Assembly: GCA_023101725.1 (NCBI GenBank) | Contig: JALJCO010000083.1 | Span: 476,501 to 540,500 of the forward strand | From: Atherinomorus stipes | Taxonomy: Eukaryota; Chordata; Actinopteri; Atheriniformes; Atherinidae | Reading direction: 5' to 3' | Length of the DNA stretch: 64,000 nucleotides | Shown here: positions 54,721 through 64,000 of the stretch, piece after piece | Numbering within the stretch: the first letter of the stretch is position 1 | Layout of the letters: each line of letters begins with the position of its first letter | Notes under the pieces: generated by a model | Database searches by the model: none | Told to the model about the DNA's origin: nothing | Seen by the model: the letters and a program-made list of their open reading frames with translations, nothing else | Translations under genes and position numbers: made by a program

Positions 54721-56133
54721 CCCCTCTCACAGTCGCCGGTATCGATAAAGAACCACCCCGTGACATACACCTAAGTCTGGAGTTGGTTTGGTGTGTTCTT
54801 GAGCACTTTTCTCACGATGTCGGCGAGACTGAGGCCGAGTGATCAGCTGACCAAATTTTTGCTCAGCTGACCAGTCAACGACTGTGACAGTCTGTAGTCT
54901 GTCTAGTGTGTCTCCACCCTGAAGGGTGCACCTTGCCTCTTGCCTTGTAGCTGTTAGGATAAGCTAGTGGTACCAACAAAAGATGGATGAGCTTCCCCAC
55001 ATCAGTCTGACTCCAGCCTCATCAACCCTCCTCATCACATCACATGAAATATGCAGTGAAGTACAGGCACATGTCAACAGTAGGATGAAATTTTATGCTT
55101 TTACATTTTAACAGCAACTATCTGTTTTTAAGCCCCAAAAGATGCACATGTATAATATTTATTTGTTTATGTTTGCCAATGATTGTACACTTTGTCATCG
55201 TTTCATTATGAATTAAACAGCTAAAAGTGCCAGAAAGCTGAAATCAGTCTACTGTCAACATGCGTTGGAGTTTACATTTCCACTGGAAACCAGATCAGGT
55301 CACTGGGGAAAGTGAATCAGCACCAGTTGGGGCTGCTGCCAACAAGGGGCTCTGCTAACTCACAGCACAGCTGTTGTCAAGCTTTGTGCCTTTCTTTTAA
55401 CACCAGCTATAACAGCCTGTTACATTCACTGAGCAACTGAAACAAACTCATGCAGGCCAGCAGCCCAGCGTGGCTTCCACACGCTTTGCTTTGTTTTCTC
55501 ACTGTGCTGAGGAAGTAAAATCATATTTGGACTTTTGTGTTTTCTTTTTATAAACCAAATAAAATCTTGTCATTTCATGTTCTGCTTACTTATTAAAAGC
55601 TTCCTTGACAATAACACCAAAGCAAATATCCTGGAATACAAATGAATGGCAGCAGCTCAGATAATGCTTCCAGCCATGTTTTTATTGATCACTTCACACC
55701 AACATATCCGTTGGCAACAAGTATCGCTACAGCTGATATGTTTCTGTCTGGGTACCAAAGAGCTGCACTGTTGATCAGAAACCTTTACAAGCACACGACA
55801 GTTTACTGGGTGAACTGCCTCACATTAACACGGACGCCCACAGTGAGGTTTGTTTTGACCCCTGCTGCCTGCCAGCTCACCACATCATCAACAGACAAAC
55901 TGTCTCCTCCTCTCTGCGAAGGTTTGATCCAAACATTTTATTGCTGTTAAGTACATTGTTGTTATTTTAGTTATTTTTTTGTGGTTTGTATGTAAAGATT
56001 AAATAATTTTTCTGCATTTTCTCCATTTACTGCCTTTTAACAGACATTAATATTTGTAAAAAGACAGTTAACATGGAGATTACAATTTGACATTTTAAAA
56101 CATAATGCTAAATGTTTTGACAGTTTTTATTTG
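54721..56133. other. No gene recognised
   Basis: Unique-looking DNA. The 102-aa frame at 55642-55950 has no recognised domain or exon context. Confidence 0.45.
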
Positions 56134-57379
56134 TACAGTCATCCTCAAAATTATTAACAGCCTCCCTTTACAAAAGGAGAAAAATCAACTGTCAGCAAAA
56201 CAAGTTGAAATTGAAAGAAATAGAACATAAAAATTTTATATAAATCATAACATTGATTTTGAGTTGTCATTAAACAGAAATATTAAAAACAAACATAAAA
56301 TAAAACAAGTAAACAAGCATGATGGGGCTCCTAAACTAAAATTTTGCTGAGCAACACTGAGGCCGTTTCTTAATTCCTAGTTTGCGTACTACAGTACATA
56401 CTCGTGTGCTTGTGAGTACAGACTTGTGGGTACGTACTGGAAGTCTGCACTTGTGGAGTTCACAAGCACGGACTCCGCCTACTAGACGGATTGGGACAAC
56501 ACAAACTTGTGACATCACCATCAAAGGTGCAGCAGTGAGCAGGGCTGTCAACATGAAAATAATATTGTATTATTCTACAGTTTGTTATTTATTGTTGTAA
56601 AGATGTACTGAAACAAAAACAATTAAAATAACTGCTCCAAAACATTTATACTACAATTAAAACAATTATAGTGGATGTCTCTCCCCCCCAACATGTAAAT
56701 TAGATTTATTCCATACATAAGCACATTAATGCAAACAGACAATCAGGTCATAATTATATGATCAAAAACAGCTGTGAGAGGAAAGCGGGAGGAGGAGCTG
56801 CAGATAAAAGGCCAAGAACAGTAAAGAATGGAAATGATCGCTCAGGTTTGGCTGTTGGAGGCGGAGGAGGCTGCCATGCGCTGCGCGTGTGCAGGTGCAT
56901 GCTGGGATTTTATAACTGGCCAAGTAGGCACGAGCCTCCTCTGATGCATGCTCGGTAAAATGGGCGGAGAACGTTTTTTTTGATCCGGGGATTTCCAGTG
57001 AACTTGCCGAGAAGCAAACTTTTTAATGGAACATGACTTGGACCGCGGGTGATGACGATTCACGAGTCCACGAGCACGTAAGTACAGACACGTACGCACA
57101 CTGAGAAACGGCCTGAGACAATCACTGCAGTCAGGTGTTTTCTGTAACCAATCAGACGTCTGCACCTGTTTACAGGAATTTTGGTCTGGAACAGTTTTGT
57201 TTGTTTGTTTTTTTTAGTTATTCTTTTCAACCACAATTCAAAAGCAATGTTTTGCTTCACTAAATCATAATTTAGTACATTTTCATTTATTATTGATTTT
57301 TAAAAAATTTCTTGTTGTTTGGATAACTATTGTGAATATGGCTTTTTCTTTAATTGGAATCATTTTGAAGACAACTGTA
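56134..57379. mobile_element. Tc1/mariner-like element split by a foldback insertion
   Basis: The left end TACAGTCATCCTCAAAATTA and the complement of the right end TACAGTTGTCTTCAAAATGA are inverted repeats starting at TA. Internal blocks (ACAAGCATGATGGGGCTCCT, TCAGGTGTTTTCTGTAAC, AATCATAATTTAGTACATTT) also occur in 61745-62265. The middle is occupied by 56362-57112. No transposase is present. Confidence 0.8.
56357..57117. mobile_element. 751-bp foldback MITE inside the Tc1-like element
   Basis: The body is 56362-57112 with CTGAG on both sides (56357-56361 and 57113-57117). The left end GCCGTTTCTTAATTCC and the complement of the right end GCCGTTTCTCAGTGTGC are inverted, and GCGTAC and AAGTAC words recur near both ends. 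Removing it and one CTGAG restores continuity with the uninterrupted relative at 61.9 kb. The superfamily is uncertain. Frames inside are incidental. Confidence 0.75.
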
Positions 57380-58254
57380 AGTAGCACTTTGAAAACAAAT
57401 GGAAATCTATCCCATTCATCCGTGGGAAATCCTGAGGCCAGCCAGGAAACCCGCAAGGCTCTGCAGAGGGTGAGGAGCTGGTCCACTGCTCCACAGCTGG
57501 GGTCTGGGGTACATAAATAAATCTGTGTTTATGTAAAACAGTAAAGCAAAAATTTGGAAGTGCATTAGAATCTGAAGTAACTTGTCACCTTTTTGCACTG
57601 TTTTTGCTTGACACGTATCGCTTTTGTATCTATTTTTGATTCATAAACACATCAGAAACAGGTTGGAGTTGAGTGTCTTGCTCATGGGTACTTTCATAGC
57701 TGATCTGGGGAAGCTGGGAGTCAATCCGCCACCCTGATGGCAGAAAATTTTTTCTTCTTCTGAGCTGCAGCTGTGTGTCGAGCATGTCATCACAGCCGAG
57801 GTATTCGTTTCCTTGATGATGAAAATATAAAGTTCAAACACTCATGTTACCTTTGATGAATAAATGGCAAAACTGTAAAATCTGAACATTACTTCGTCCT
57901 GGTGCATGTTTATATGTTGAATAAATGTGTTTAGAAATAGCCCAGCTCAAAACAACTGTTTTATTTACTCTGGATGCCAAAGCTCTTCAAAATCTTCCAA
58001 CCATAACGGCAGCATTAATGCTGATTGATGTTTGGAAGTTTTTGAACAACATATGCTATCAAAATTACTTCTGTCAAAAATGATATAGCTATTTTAAAAA
58101 GCATGGCAAAATAATGCATGTAAGGTGAAGCAAATTGTGTTTGAATCCAGTTTAAACAAATCAACAAAAACATTTTGATAACAATTTAAAGTATTTTAAA
58201 ACAACTACAAAAAAGTTGAGGGAAAAAAGAAAACCAACTAAATAAAAGTCAACA
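57380..58254. other. No gene recognised; a repeat fragment at 57640-57735
   Basis: 57640-57735 (CACATCAGAAACAGGTTGGA, GTGTCTTGCTCATGGGTAC, GGGAGTCAATCCGCCACCCT) resembles the tail of a common fish repeat also seen at 16190-16262. The rest shows nothing supported. Confidence 0.4.
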
Positions 58255-58310
58255 TTTAGATAATGAATTAAAGAGGCCCCAGATTTGAACCCTGGGGAAC
58301 TCCACATCAT
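58255..58310 (-). pseudogene. LINE reverse-transcriptase motif fragment
   Basis: On the minus strand GVPQGSNLGPL is followed by a stop and FII, matching the conserved RT block that normally reads on to LLF-IY. Neighbouring sequence shows no further clear RT motif, so only a small remnant is supported. Confidence 0.45.
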
Positions 58311-60105
58311 TTGACATACAGTAAATGATAACACATTTTTTGCAGAAATGTAGTTTTTCTGGTCTTTAGCCTGCTGAAACTGGTGAAACTCAGACAAAAT
58401 ATTGTCTTTGTGTTCACACTTGGCCTGGATTTTAGATTTACTTAAACTATTTGATAAAAATGTACTAAAATAAATAAGTTTGAGGTCATTACTAAGAAAT
58501 ATGAGTGCACTCTACTAATTTGTAGAAAAAGTTAAACGTGTGAATAATTTTAAGTTTGATGGACCCAAAGTTTTGGTCATGACCATGCAAAATGCAAATG
58601 TAAGGGAACAGGTTTCCCACAATGCATTTCACTTCTTTTAACAACAAATTAGAGATAATTTACAAATGAAGGATTTATACACAATGTTGGTGGTTTCATG
58701 TGACTGAAACATCTGTGGTCTGACATTAATTTCAGCTAAAAACCAGCCTTAAGTTCTTGCTACTTGGCAAGAATATTTCAGTTCACTGGTTACATTCAGT
58801 AAGATAACTTGCACTCTCAAAGATGGCACAAACCATTAAAAAACATGTTTGTGTGTGAAGCATCTCTTCTAAAGTATGTAAAACAAATGAGCTACAGTTT
58901 CGTATCTACTTCATCAACTTACAACTTTGCCACATTTATCATGTTCAAAAGAAGTTCTAAACTGAAACCATTTTAGTTCTTTCTACTTAGTCACTCCCAT
59001 TAATGAAAACTTAATTTTCCTACAACACTGAACTTAAAAATTGAAGTGAAATACACTCAAGTTTTTATCATGCATTACTTAAAATTTTTAGGGCAACCAG
59101 TTTTCCTCAAATTTTTTAAGTAATTTCAACTTGACTGTGTTTAGTGTTCAGGTGGATGTCATTTATCACTTCCATTGCAGCAGCTTCAGCGATGTATCAT
59201 GGAGGGAAGCCCAGCAAGACCATGTGAAATAGTTTAACACCAAGAATGGTTTTGGCTGCTAAAAGACAGATTTTTGATTAAATTTAACCCCTTCTTGACG
59301 AGAGTGCAGGTCTTTGCACAAGCTACAGTAGGAAGCACAAATTGTAAAATGTAGCATACAGTATGAAAATAACAGTTTTCATACTGTATGCCATGTAATG
59401 CCATGTTTATACATTGCCAGCCAAACAAAACACAATTCAAACACCAAGTAATTTGGGAATGTAACAAAAACATGGGAACGGTATCATCCACTGAGCTTCT
59501 GCTAATTTCTCCACTTCAGGCAAAGCACACAAACAAGGTTTCATAAAGCAGAAACTATGCTGATTAGAAATTCAAACTCCTCATTACTGTGTGCATGACA
59601 AAGAACTCTGCAACCTAACAGACAAAAAGTAGCAAAGAAAAAAAAACATAATCATAAATCATGGCTTACTTTTGCTGTTTGTGGTCGAAAGTTTTATTCC
59701 ACCTAAAAGAAAAACAAAGAAAAAGCTGTGTTCTCTGACTCTGCTCTGAAACAGTTCAGGAAGATCCTGGTGCTTTTTATGGGGATGAAGGTGGTTTTAT
59801 CTTATCATATCATATACTATCTTGAGTTCACTTCTTTCTGCATTCTCATTGTGTTATAATCCCCAGATTCTCCTGGCTGTTACCACTGATAGAGTTGTTG
59901 ATTATCAACATTGGCTGATGACTTCTTGAGATACTAACCTGTGGAACAGTTCCCTCAAATCATGTGAAATTGCTCAGATTCTCTGTTTTTGCTTCAACTC
60001 GTGCACAGTTCCTCATCAAACATTAGTTTACTCATTTCTAGATTGCCTGGGCTGCCGTCCTGTAGAGTTCACTGTAACTTTTATGGTTCTCTCTGAGGAT
60101 ATACT
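58311..60105. other. No gene recognised; one perfect hairpin
   Basis: AT-rich DNA. The stretch 58980-59140, with repeated AAACTTAA/TTAAGTA words, resembles a diverged fish repeat. The hairpin at 59354-59391 is listed separately. Confidence 0.4.
59354..59391. repeat. Perfect hairpin, 16-bp stem and 6-base loop
   Basis: The left arm GCATACAGTATGAAAA is followed by TAACAG and the exact complement. It is short for a microRNA precursor, and no longer stem extends from it. Confidence 0.95.
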
Positions 60106-60156
60106 ATGAGAAATTGCAGGATAGTAGCTCTCGAGGACCAAACTTGGGCACCACTG
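60106..60156. mobile_element. Right-end fragment of the 38.7-kb hAT-like MITE family
   Basis: GCAGGATAGTAGCTCTCGAGG and AAACTTGGGCACCACTG follow the right end of 38718-38926. The left end is not found. Confidence 0.45.
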
Positions 60157-61744
60157 CGGTATTAGACGTGATATTTAACGATATTGGTCATGTTACAGAA
60201 TAAACTATGTCAATCAAGCCTCCAAAGTATTAAGCTGAATCTTGTTTGGAGGCGCTTATGTTTCTCCAAGTTACAGCTTGTAAATAAATATTAAAAAAGA
60301 GGAAAAAAAATCTGTCTTTTAGTGTTTTCACTTTGATTTTTTTCTCCTGTTATGTGTTCATTTATAAAGAGGGACCCCCCTGTGAACGTGCACGCATCTT
60401 TGCACCCACGACTTTGGCTTGACTGAGCTTCACTTTTAATGTATTGCTCTTTGCAACTCCAGTAGATATCACGCAGAAAGAGATGCAACCTTTGCATGTT
60501 CGGGCCAAGTCATAAATATTGTTAAATTATTTGGAAAGGTTATTTAGTGACTTTCACATTAGCACGGTTAGAAAACTGGAGTGGTTGACATTTTTAAGAT
60601 GGCCTAATGAGCACACACCGAAACTTCAGCAATAGGCAAGCAAATTATGCTCTGCACATCATTATATGTAATACAGAAAATATTTGTGAAAAAGGGTTTT
60701 ATTTTTGCCTCTTGTCTGTAAAAGGTTGAGATTTGCATATAAATTGACCATTTTATTTCTCCCACTGCAGCCCTTGCAGCCTTTATTTAATTTGTGGTCA
60801 TGTTAATGAGTTCTGCTGGTTTGGAACAATATGGGACTTCTCATACAGTATTTTTGAAAACATATTTTCTGTTTGGGCCACGGCCTCATTTCTTGATTAA
60901 ACCACTGTGTTCCAGCTCCTGTAGGAGCTGCAGGTTTTGTGTGGAATGTGATTCACCGACTGCTTTCTGAATGAGATTTGATCTCTCCTGGAATAATGGA
61001 GCAGTTTTTTTTGTTTTTTTTTACCTTTCTTTGTGTGCTTTGTGGACATGAGTATGATGCAGGTAGCGTTGTAGGTGTGATGCTGTAATAAGGTTTTTTC
61101 TGGATTGCAAAATGTCACTTGTGACTTGTTTCAATTTAACGCTTCTTAATTTTATTTTATTAAGTAATTGCATAGCTGTGCTTAAGTGCATGTGAGATAA
61201 TTTACATGTAATGTTTCAAATATGGTAAATGACATCCATAGTAGGTTGAGAAAAGTTTTTTCTCTCTTTTTGTAAAGGCTTTGTCTCATAAACACATTAT
61301 ATATATATATATACATATTAAACTTCTGACTTTAATTTAATAAAAAAGAAAAAAGAAAGATGTGCTACTGTTTTGACGACAAACTCCTGTTTAGAGATCT
61401 GCTGCAAACAAGACTAGTTTATTCTTTTAATGATTTATGAATTCAATAGAAATAGAAGGAATTGTAGATGTGGTGGCACGAGCTGCAAAACAAAACAATG
61501 TTTCACAAAATACCTTTTTAAAATAGATCCAGCAACATTCCAATTTTCTCGAAAAGGCGGGGACAAATTCATGTTATGATTTCAGCCCCCCCCCCCCCCC
61601 CCCCCCTCCACTCCTCTAAACTCATTATAAATGTACTCAGACACTGCTGAGCTGAAACACACATCCAAGTAAACAGTAAAAGATATCAAGCATGACTGAC
61701 ATGTCTTTGTAAACAAGTGAGGTTTCTGTTGTTGTTTTTTTAGG
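60157..61744. other. No gene recognised; poly-C run
   Basis: It contains a 21-base C run at 61586-61606 and a (TA)n run near 61300-61313. No supported gene. Confidence 0.5.
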
Positions 61745-62265
61745 TACAGTTGTGCTTAAAAGTTTACGTCTCCTCCCAGTAAACACAGAAAAAAAAAATC
61801 ATCTGTCTATAAAATAACTTGAAACTGACCTTGAAAACTGAAGGAACAATAAATACAAATTTTATGAACATCATTGATTTTGAATTGCAGTTGTGTTGAA
61901 CCACCAGTAAACAAGCATGATGGGGCTCCTGCTCTAATATTTTGTTAAGCAATACTTTAAGGCAAATGCTGCAATCAGGTGTTTTCTGTAACATCCAATC
62001 AGATGCCTGTCCCTTGTTACAGGTATTTTGTTCCACTGATCATGAGTAAGGTGCTGTAATTCGTCTGGGACAAATGTGTTTCTTTGTTTGCTTTATTATA
62101 TCTTTAAAAAAAAAATAAAATCAGAATTTTATTTGACTAAATTATAATTTAGTACATTTTTATTTATTATTACTTTTTTCGGTTTTATGTTTTTTGAATT
62201 ACTGTTGTGAATTTAGCCTTTTTCTTTGATGGGAGGGTGTGTGAACTTTCAAGCACAACTGTTTT
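61745..62265. mobile_element. Tc1/mariner-like MITE, uninterrupted
   Basis: The left end TACAGTTGTGCTTAAAAGTT and the complement of the right end AACAGTTGTGCTTGAAAGTT are inverted. Internal blocks are shared with 56134-57379. It is about 520 bases long and without a transposase. Confidence 0.8.
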
Positions 62266-62370
62266 TCTAGTAAATTCTGTACTTTATCTAAAATTTCATT
62301 GTTTTGCTGTTTTGTGAAATACAGATGTTTTCTCTTTTTATAGGTTTCTAATGTTAATTATCATATTGAG

Positions 62371-62607
62371 CCTGTTTACATGCACGCCAAACTTTTGATC
62401 ATTATCTGAATTATGGCAAATCAGATTACTGAAGTATTAGATAATAGTTATCTGAAAACGAGGAACAGATTAACACTCCGAGGCTTAGGATTGCCGTCAT
62501 GTCTCATCTGGAGCATCTGGAGTCAACGTCATGCTGACATGAGTTGGGAATCTCAGGGAAAGAAACGCTTACTGAAAAATCGTTCCCAACAAGTTCTGCT
62601 TGAATGA
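62371..62607 (+). mobile_element. Possible fragment of a TGTTTACATGCA-type element
   Basis: CCTGTTTACATGCACGCC resembles the end of the element at 31414-32275, and words such as TTCCCAAC..GGGAA follow. A matching right end is not clear. Confidence 0.3.
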
Positions 62608-62769
62608 CAAAAAAGAAGATTTTTTTCTTTTCTTTTTCCAGTGTTTCTTTTCATTTTCAGGGTGATTTTTAAAAAAAAAGATTTTAAAAGGGATACATGA
62701 AACGGAACTGCAGAAATTCTAATCCTGTTTTTTGTATGTTCATGGAATTATTGAAATATTGACTTAATT

Positions 62770-62858
62770 ATTAAAAATATTGACTTATTTTCATTTATTT
62801 ATTATTTATTTAATTATTTATTTATTTGTCTGCTTATTTATTATTATTATTATTATTG

Positions 62859-62895
<37 letters not shown>
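62770..62895 (+). repeat. TTAT and (ATTG)n low-complexity DNA
   Basis: Irregular TTAT/ATT repeats, then about eight perfect ATTG units at 62861-62895. Confidence 0.95.
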
Positions 62896-62904
62896 AATTG
62901 TTGT

Positions 62905-63130
62905 TTATTTAAGTGTCAAGCACCTTGGTTGGTGCCCAGCCCTCATGGGCTTATTAGACACTATCAAATAATATACAATACAACAGCCTCGTGGCAAAAT
63001 ACAGAACAAAGCATAACATAAAAGAAAAACCTATGAAAATTTGGGCACATACAGAGACAATAGTTCATCAAACGGGATGCAAAATATTTTGCCGCAGATA
63101 CCAGGCCTTTTTTCACAAATTTATTATCAT
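62905..63130 (+). repeat. Probable interspersed repeat fragment
   Basis: GTGTCAAGCACCTTGGTTGG, CATGGGCTTATTAGACAC, ATACAATACAACAGCCTCGTGGCAAAATAC resemble a fish LINE-related segment. Class and ends are uncertain. Confidence 0.35.
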
Positions 63131-64000
63131 TATTATTAATAATTTTTTTTTTTTTTTTTTTTTTTACTTGTTCTATTATTTTGATAAAAAGCTGGTGGGG
63201 CCAAGCAGAACAACACTTGTTTGTTTTTCTATTTCATCATCATTATTGTTATTGCTGAGTATTTTTACGTGCAGCTCTTTGGAGACATGTTCTGATTTAA
63301 AATCTATTTTGTTAATAAAATTGATTGGGTTGGATTAAAAGCCTGATTGATGGAAATTTAACCATGAGATGTTTTGTTTGTGTTTAGAAGGAAAGCAGCT
63401 TCACACACATTCACTTTTAAATGAATCCTGCTGACTTGTTTAACAAACAGTATCAGATCTTTTTTAGCCTTCATTTATTTGATTTTACTACATTAATGTT
63501 TAATTTGAGATTTAACAGAAATCTTTGTACTGTGGAAACAGGAAGCTGGTTTCAAACCCCAGCTTATTTGTTTTAAGCATTTGTAAACCAAAACTGACTG
63601 AATTTTGGTTCATATGACAGTAAAATATATTTATCCAACATGCTACTTTTAAATTGATTTTTTTTTTTTAAGTTTGCGTAAAAAGATTGAATGTAACTAG
63701 TTACAAAAAGGAAAAAAAAACAACAACAAAAAAAAAAACCACACAGATGCGATTAATTTTGACTGAAAATTCAAACACTGCCCGGCAGTAATCTTTTACT
63801 TTTAATCTAATAATGTCTCTTGTTCTATCTCTTTGTTCTTTCTTTTGATAAACGCGCTTGTTTTGTTTTTGTCTAACCTGTTTTCTTGGAAAACATCCTT
63901 TTCCTTGTTGATGTTTCTGTTTGTATTTAATAAAACATGTTTTTATACTTTATTTTAGTGAAACACATTCCAGAAGCAAAAAACAAGCATCATATTTCCA
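63131..64000. other. No gene recognised
   Basis: AT-rich, with T runs at 63143-63165 and 63659-63670. GATGCGATTAATTTTGACT at 63747-63765 recalls the subterminal words of the AGGGCTGTCA MITE family. An AATAAA near 63928 has no exon to go with it. Confidence 0.45.

Noticed and set aside
54462..54842. Four overlapping frames of 88-111 aa
   Set aside because: All arise from the same G-rich tract read on both strands; no start, splice or domain evidence.
55642..55950. 102-aa plus-strand frame
   Set aside because: No recognised domain, no splice context, and it is short enough to be chance.
1..64000. CRISPR array, prophage, operon or toxin system
   Set aside because: The sequence is eukaryotic in character; tandem repeats found are microsatellites without spacers, and no prokaryote-like gene clusters exist.

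Overview
This window looks like nuclear DNA of a ray-finned fish, probably a percomorph-type teleost. It is AT-rich and dense in simple repeats. It carries many interspersed families that I recognise as typical of fish: hAT, Tc1/mariner and TTAA-flanked miniature elements, jockey-type LINE fragments, a tRNA-headed SINE and an LTR relic. I see no bacterial gene organisation, rRNA, tRNA gene or CRISPR array. Clade names rest on remembered terminal motifs and protein motifs and were not searched.

I find no convincing host protein-coding exon. The open reading frames are short, mostly overlap repeats or low-complexity tracts, and lack recognisable domains. The recognisable coding remnants all belong to mobile elements: a Tc1 transposase relic at 13.9-14.2 kb, LINE reverse-transcriptase remnants at 32.8, 43.2, 44.2-45.5, 48.4 and 58.3 kb, and a LINE 3' end at 29.6 kb. 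The window is best read as a gene desert, intergenic DNA or part of a very large intron.

Layout. 0-8 kb: unique AT-rich DNA, a small hAT element (2.8 kb), a MITE (5.4 kb), then a polypurine tract over 1 kb long and an AATAT array. 8.8-15.5 kb: a locally duplicated repeat, a 1.5 kb hAT element with target-site duplication (TSD), a truncated foldback element, the Tc1 relic and another hAT. 17.8-20.1 kb: an ATCC array, an internally deleted LTR element with a tRNA-Pro-like primer-binding site, a TA-flanked mariner-like element and a SINE. 25.2-28 kb: a long-terminal-repeat DNA element with an internal hairpin, and a foldback element. 30.6-32.5 kb: two head-to-tail copies of one repeat, one split by a DNA transposon. 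34-36 kb: inverted-repeat elements and a second polypurine tract. 39-46.5 kb: a third copy of the 30.6 kb repeat, abutting TTAA elements, two LINE relics and a hAT. 46.7-48.9 kb: a hAT inside a MITE, with another hAT MITE inside it. 50-54 kb: abutting TTAA elements and nested MITEs. 56-62 kb: a Tc1-like element split by a foldback element, and its uninterrupted relative.

The main biology is the record of transposition. Several insertions can be ordered in time from TSDs and from empty-site relatives in the same window. I found no clear new multi-gene system. The most unusual structures are the pairs of TTAA elements sharing one target site, the nested insertions, the 54-bp near-perfect palindrome at a repeat junction, and the collapsed LTR element.
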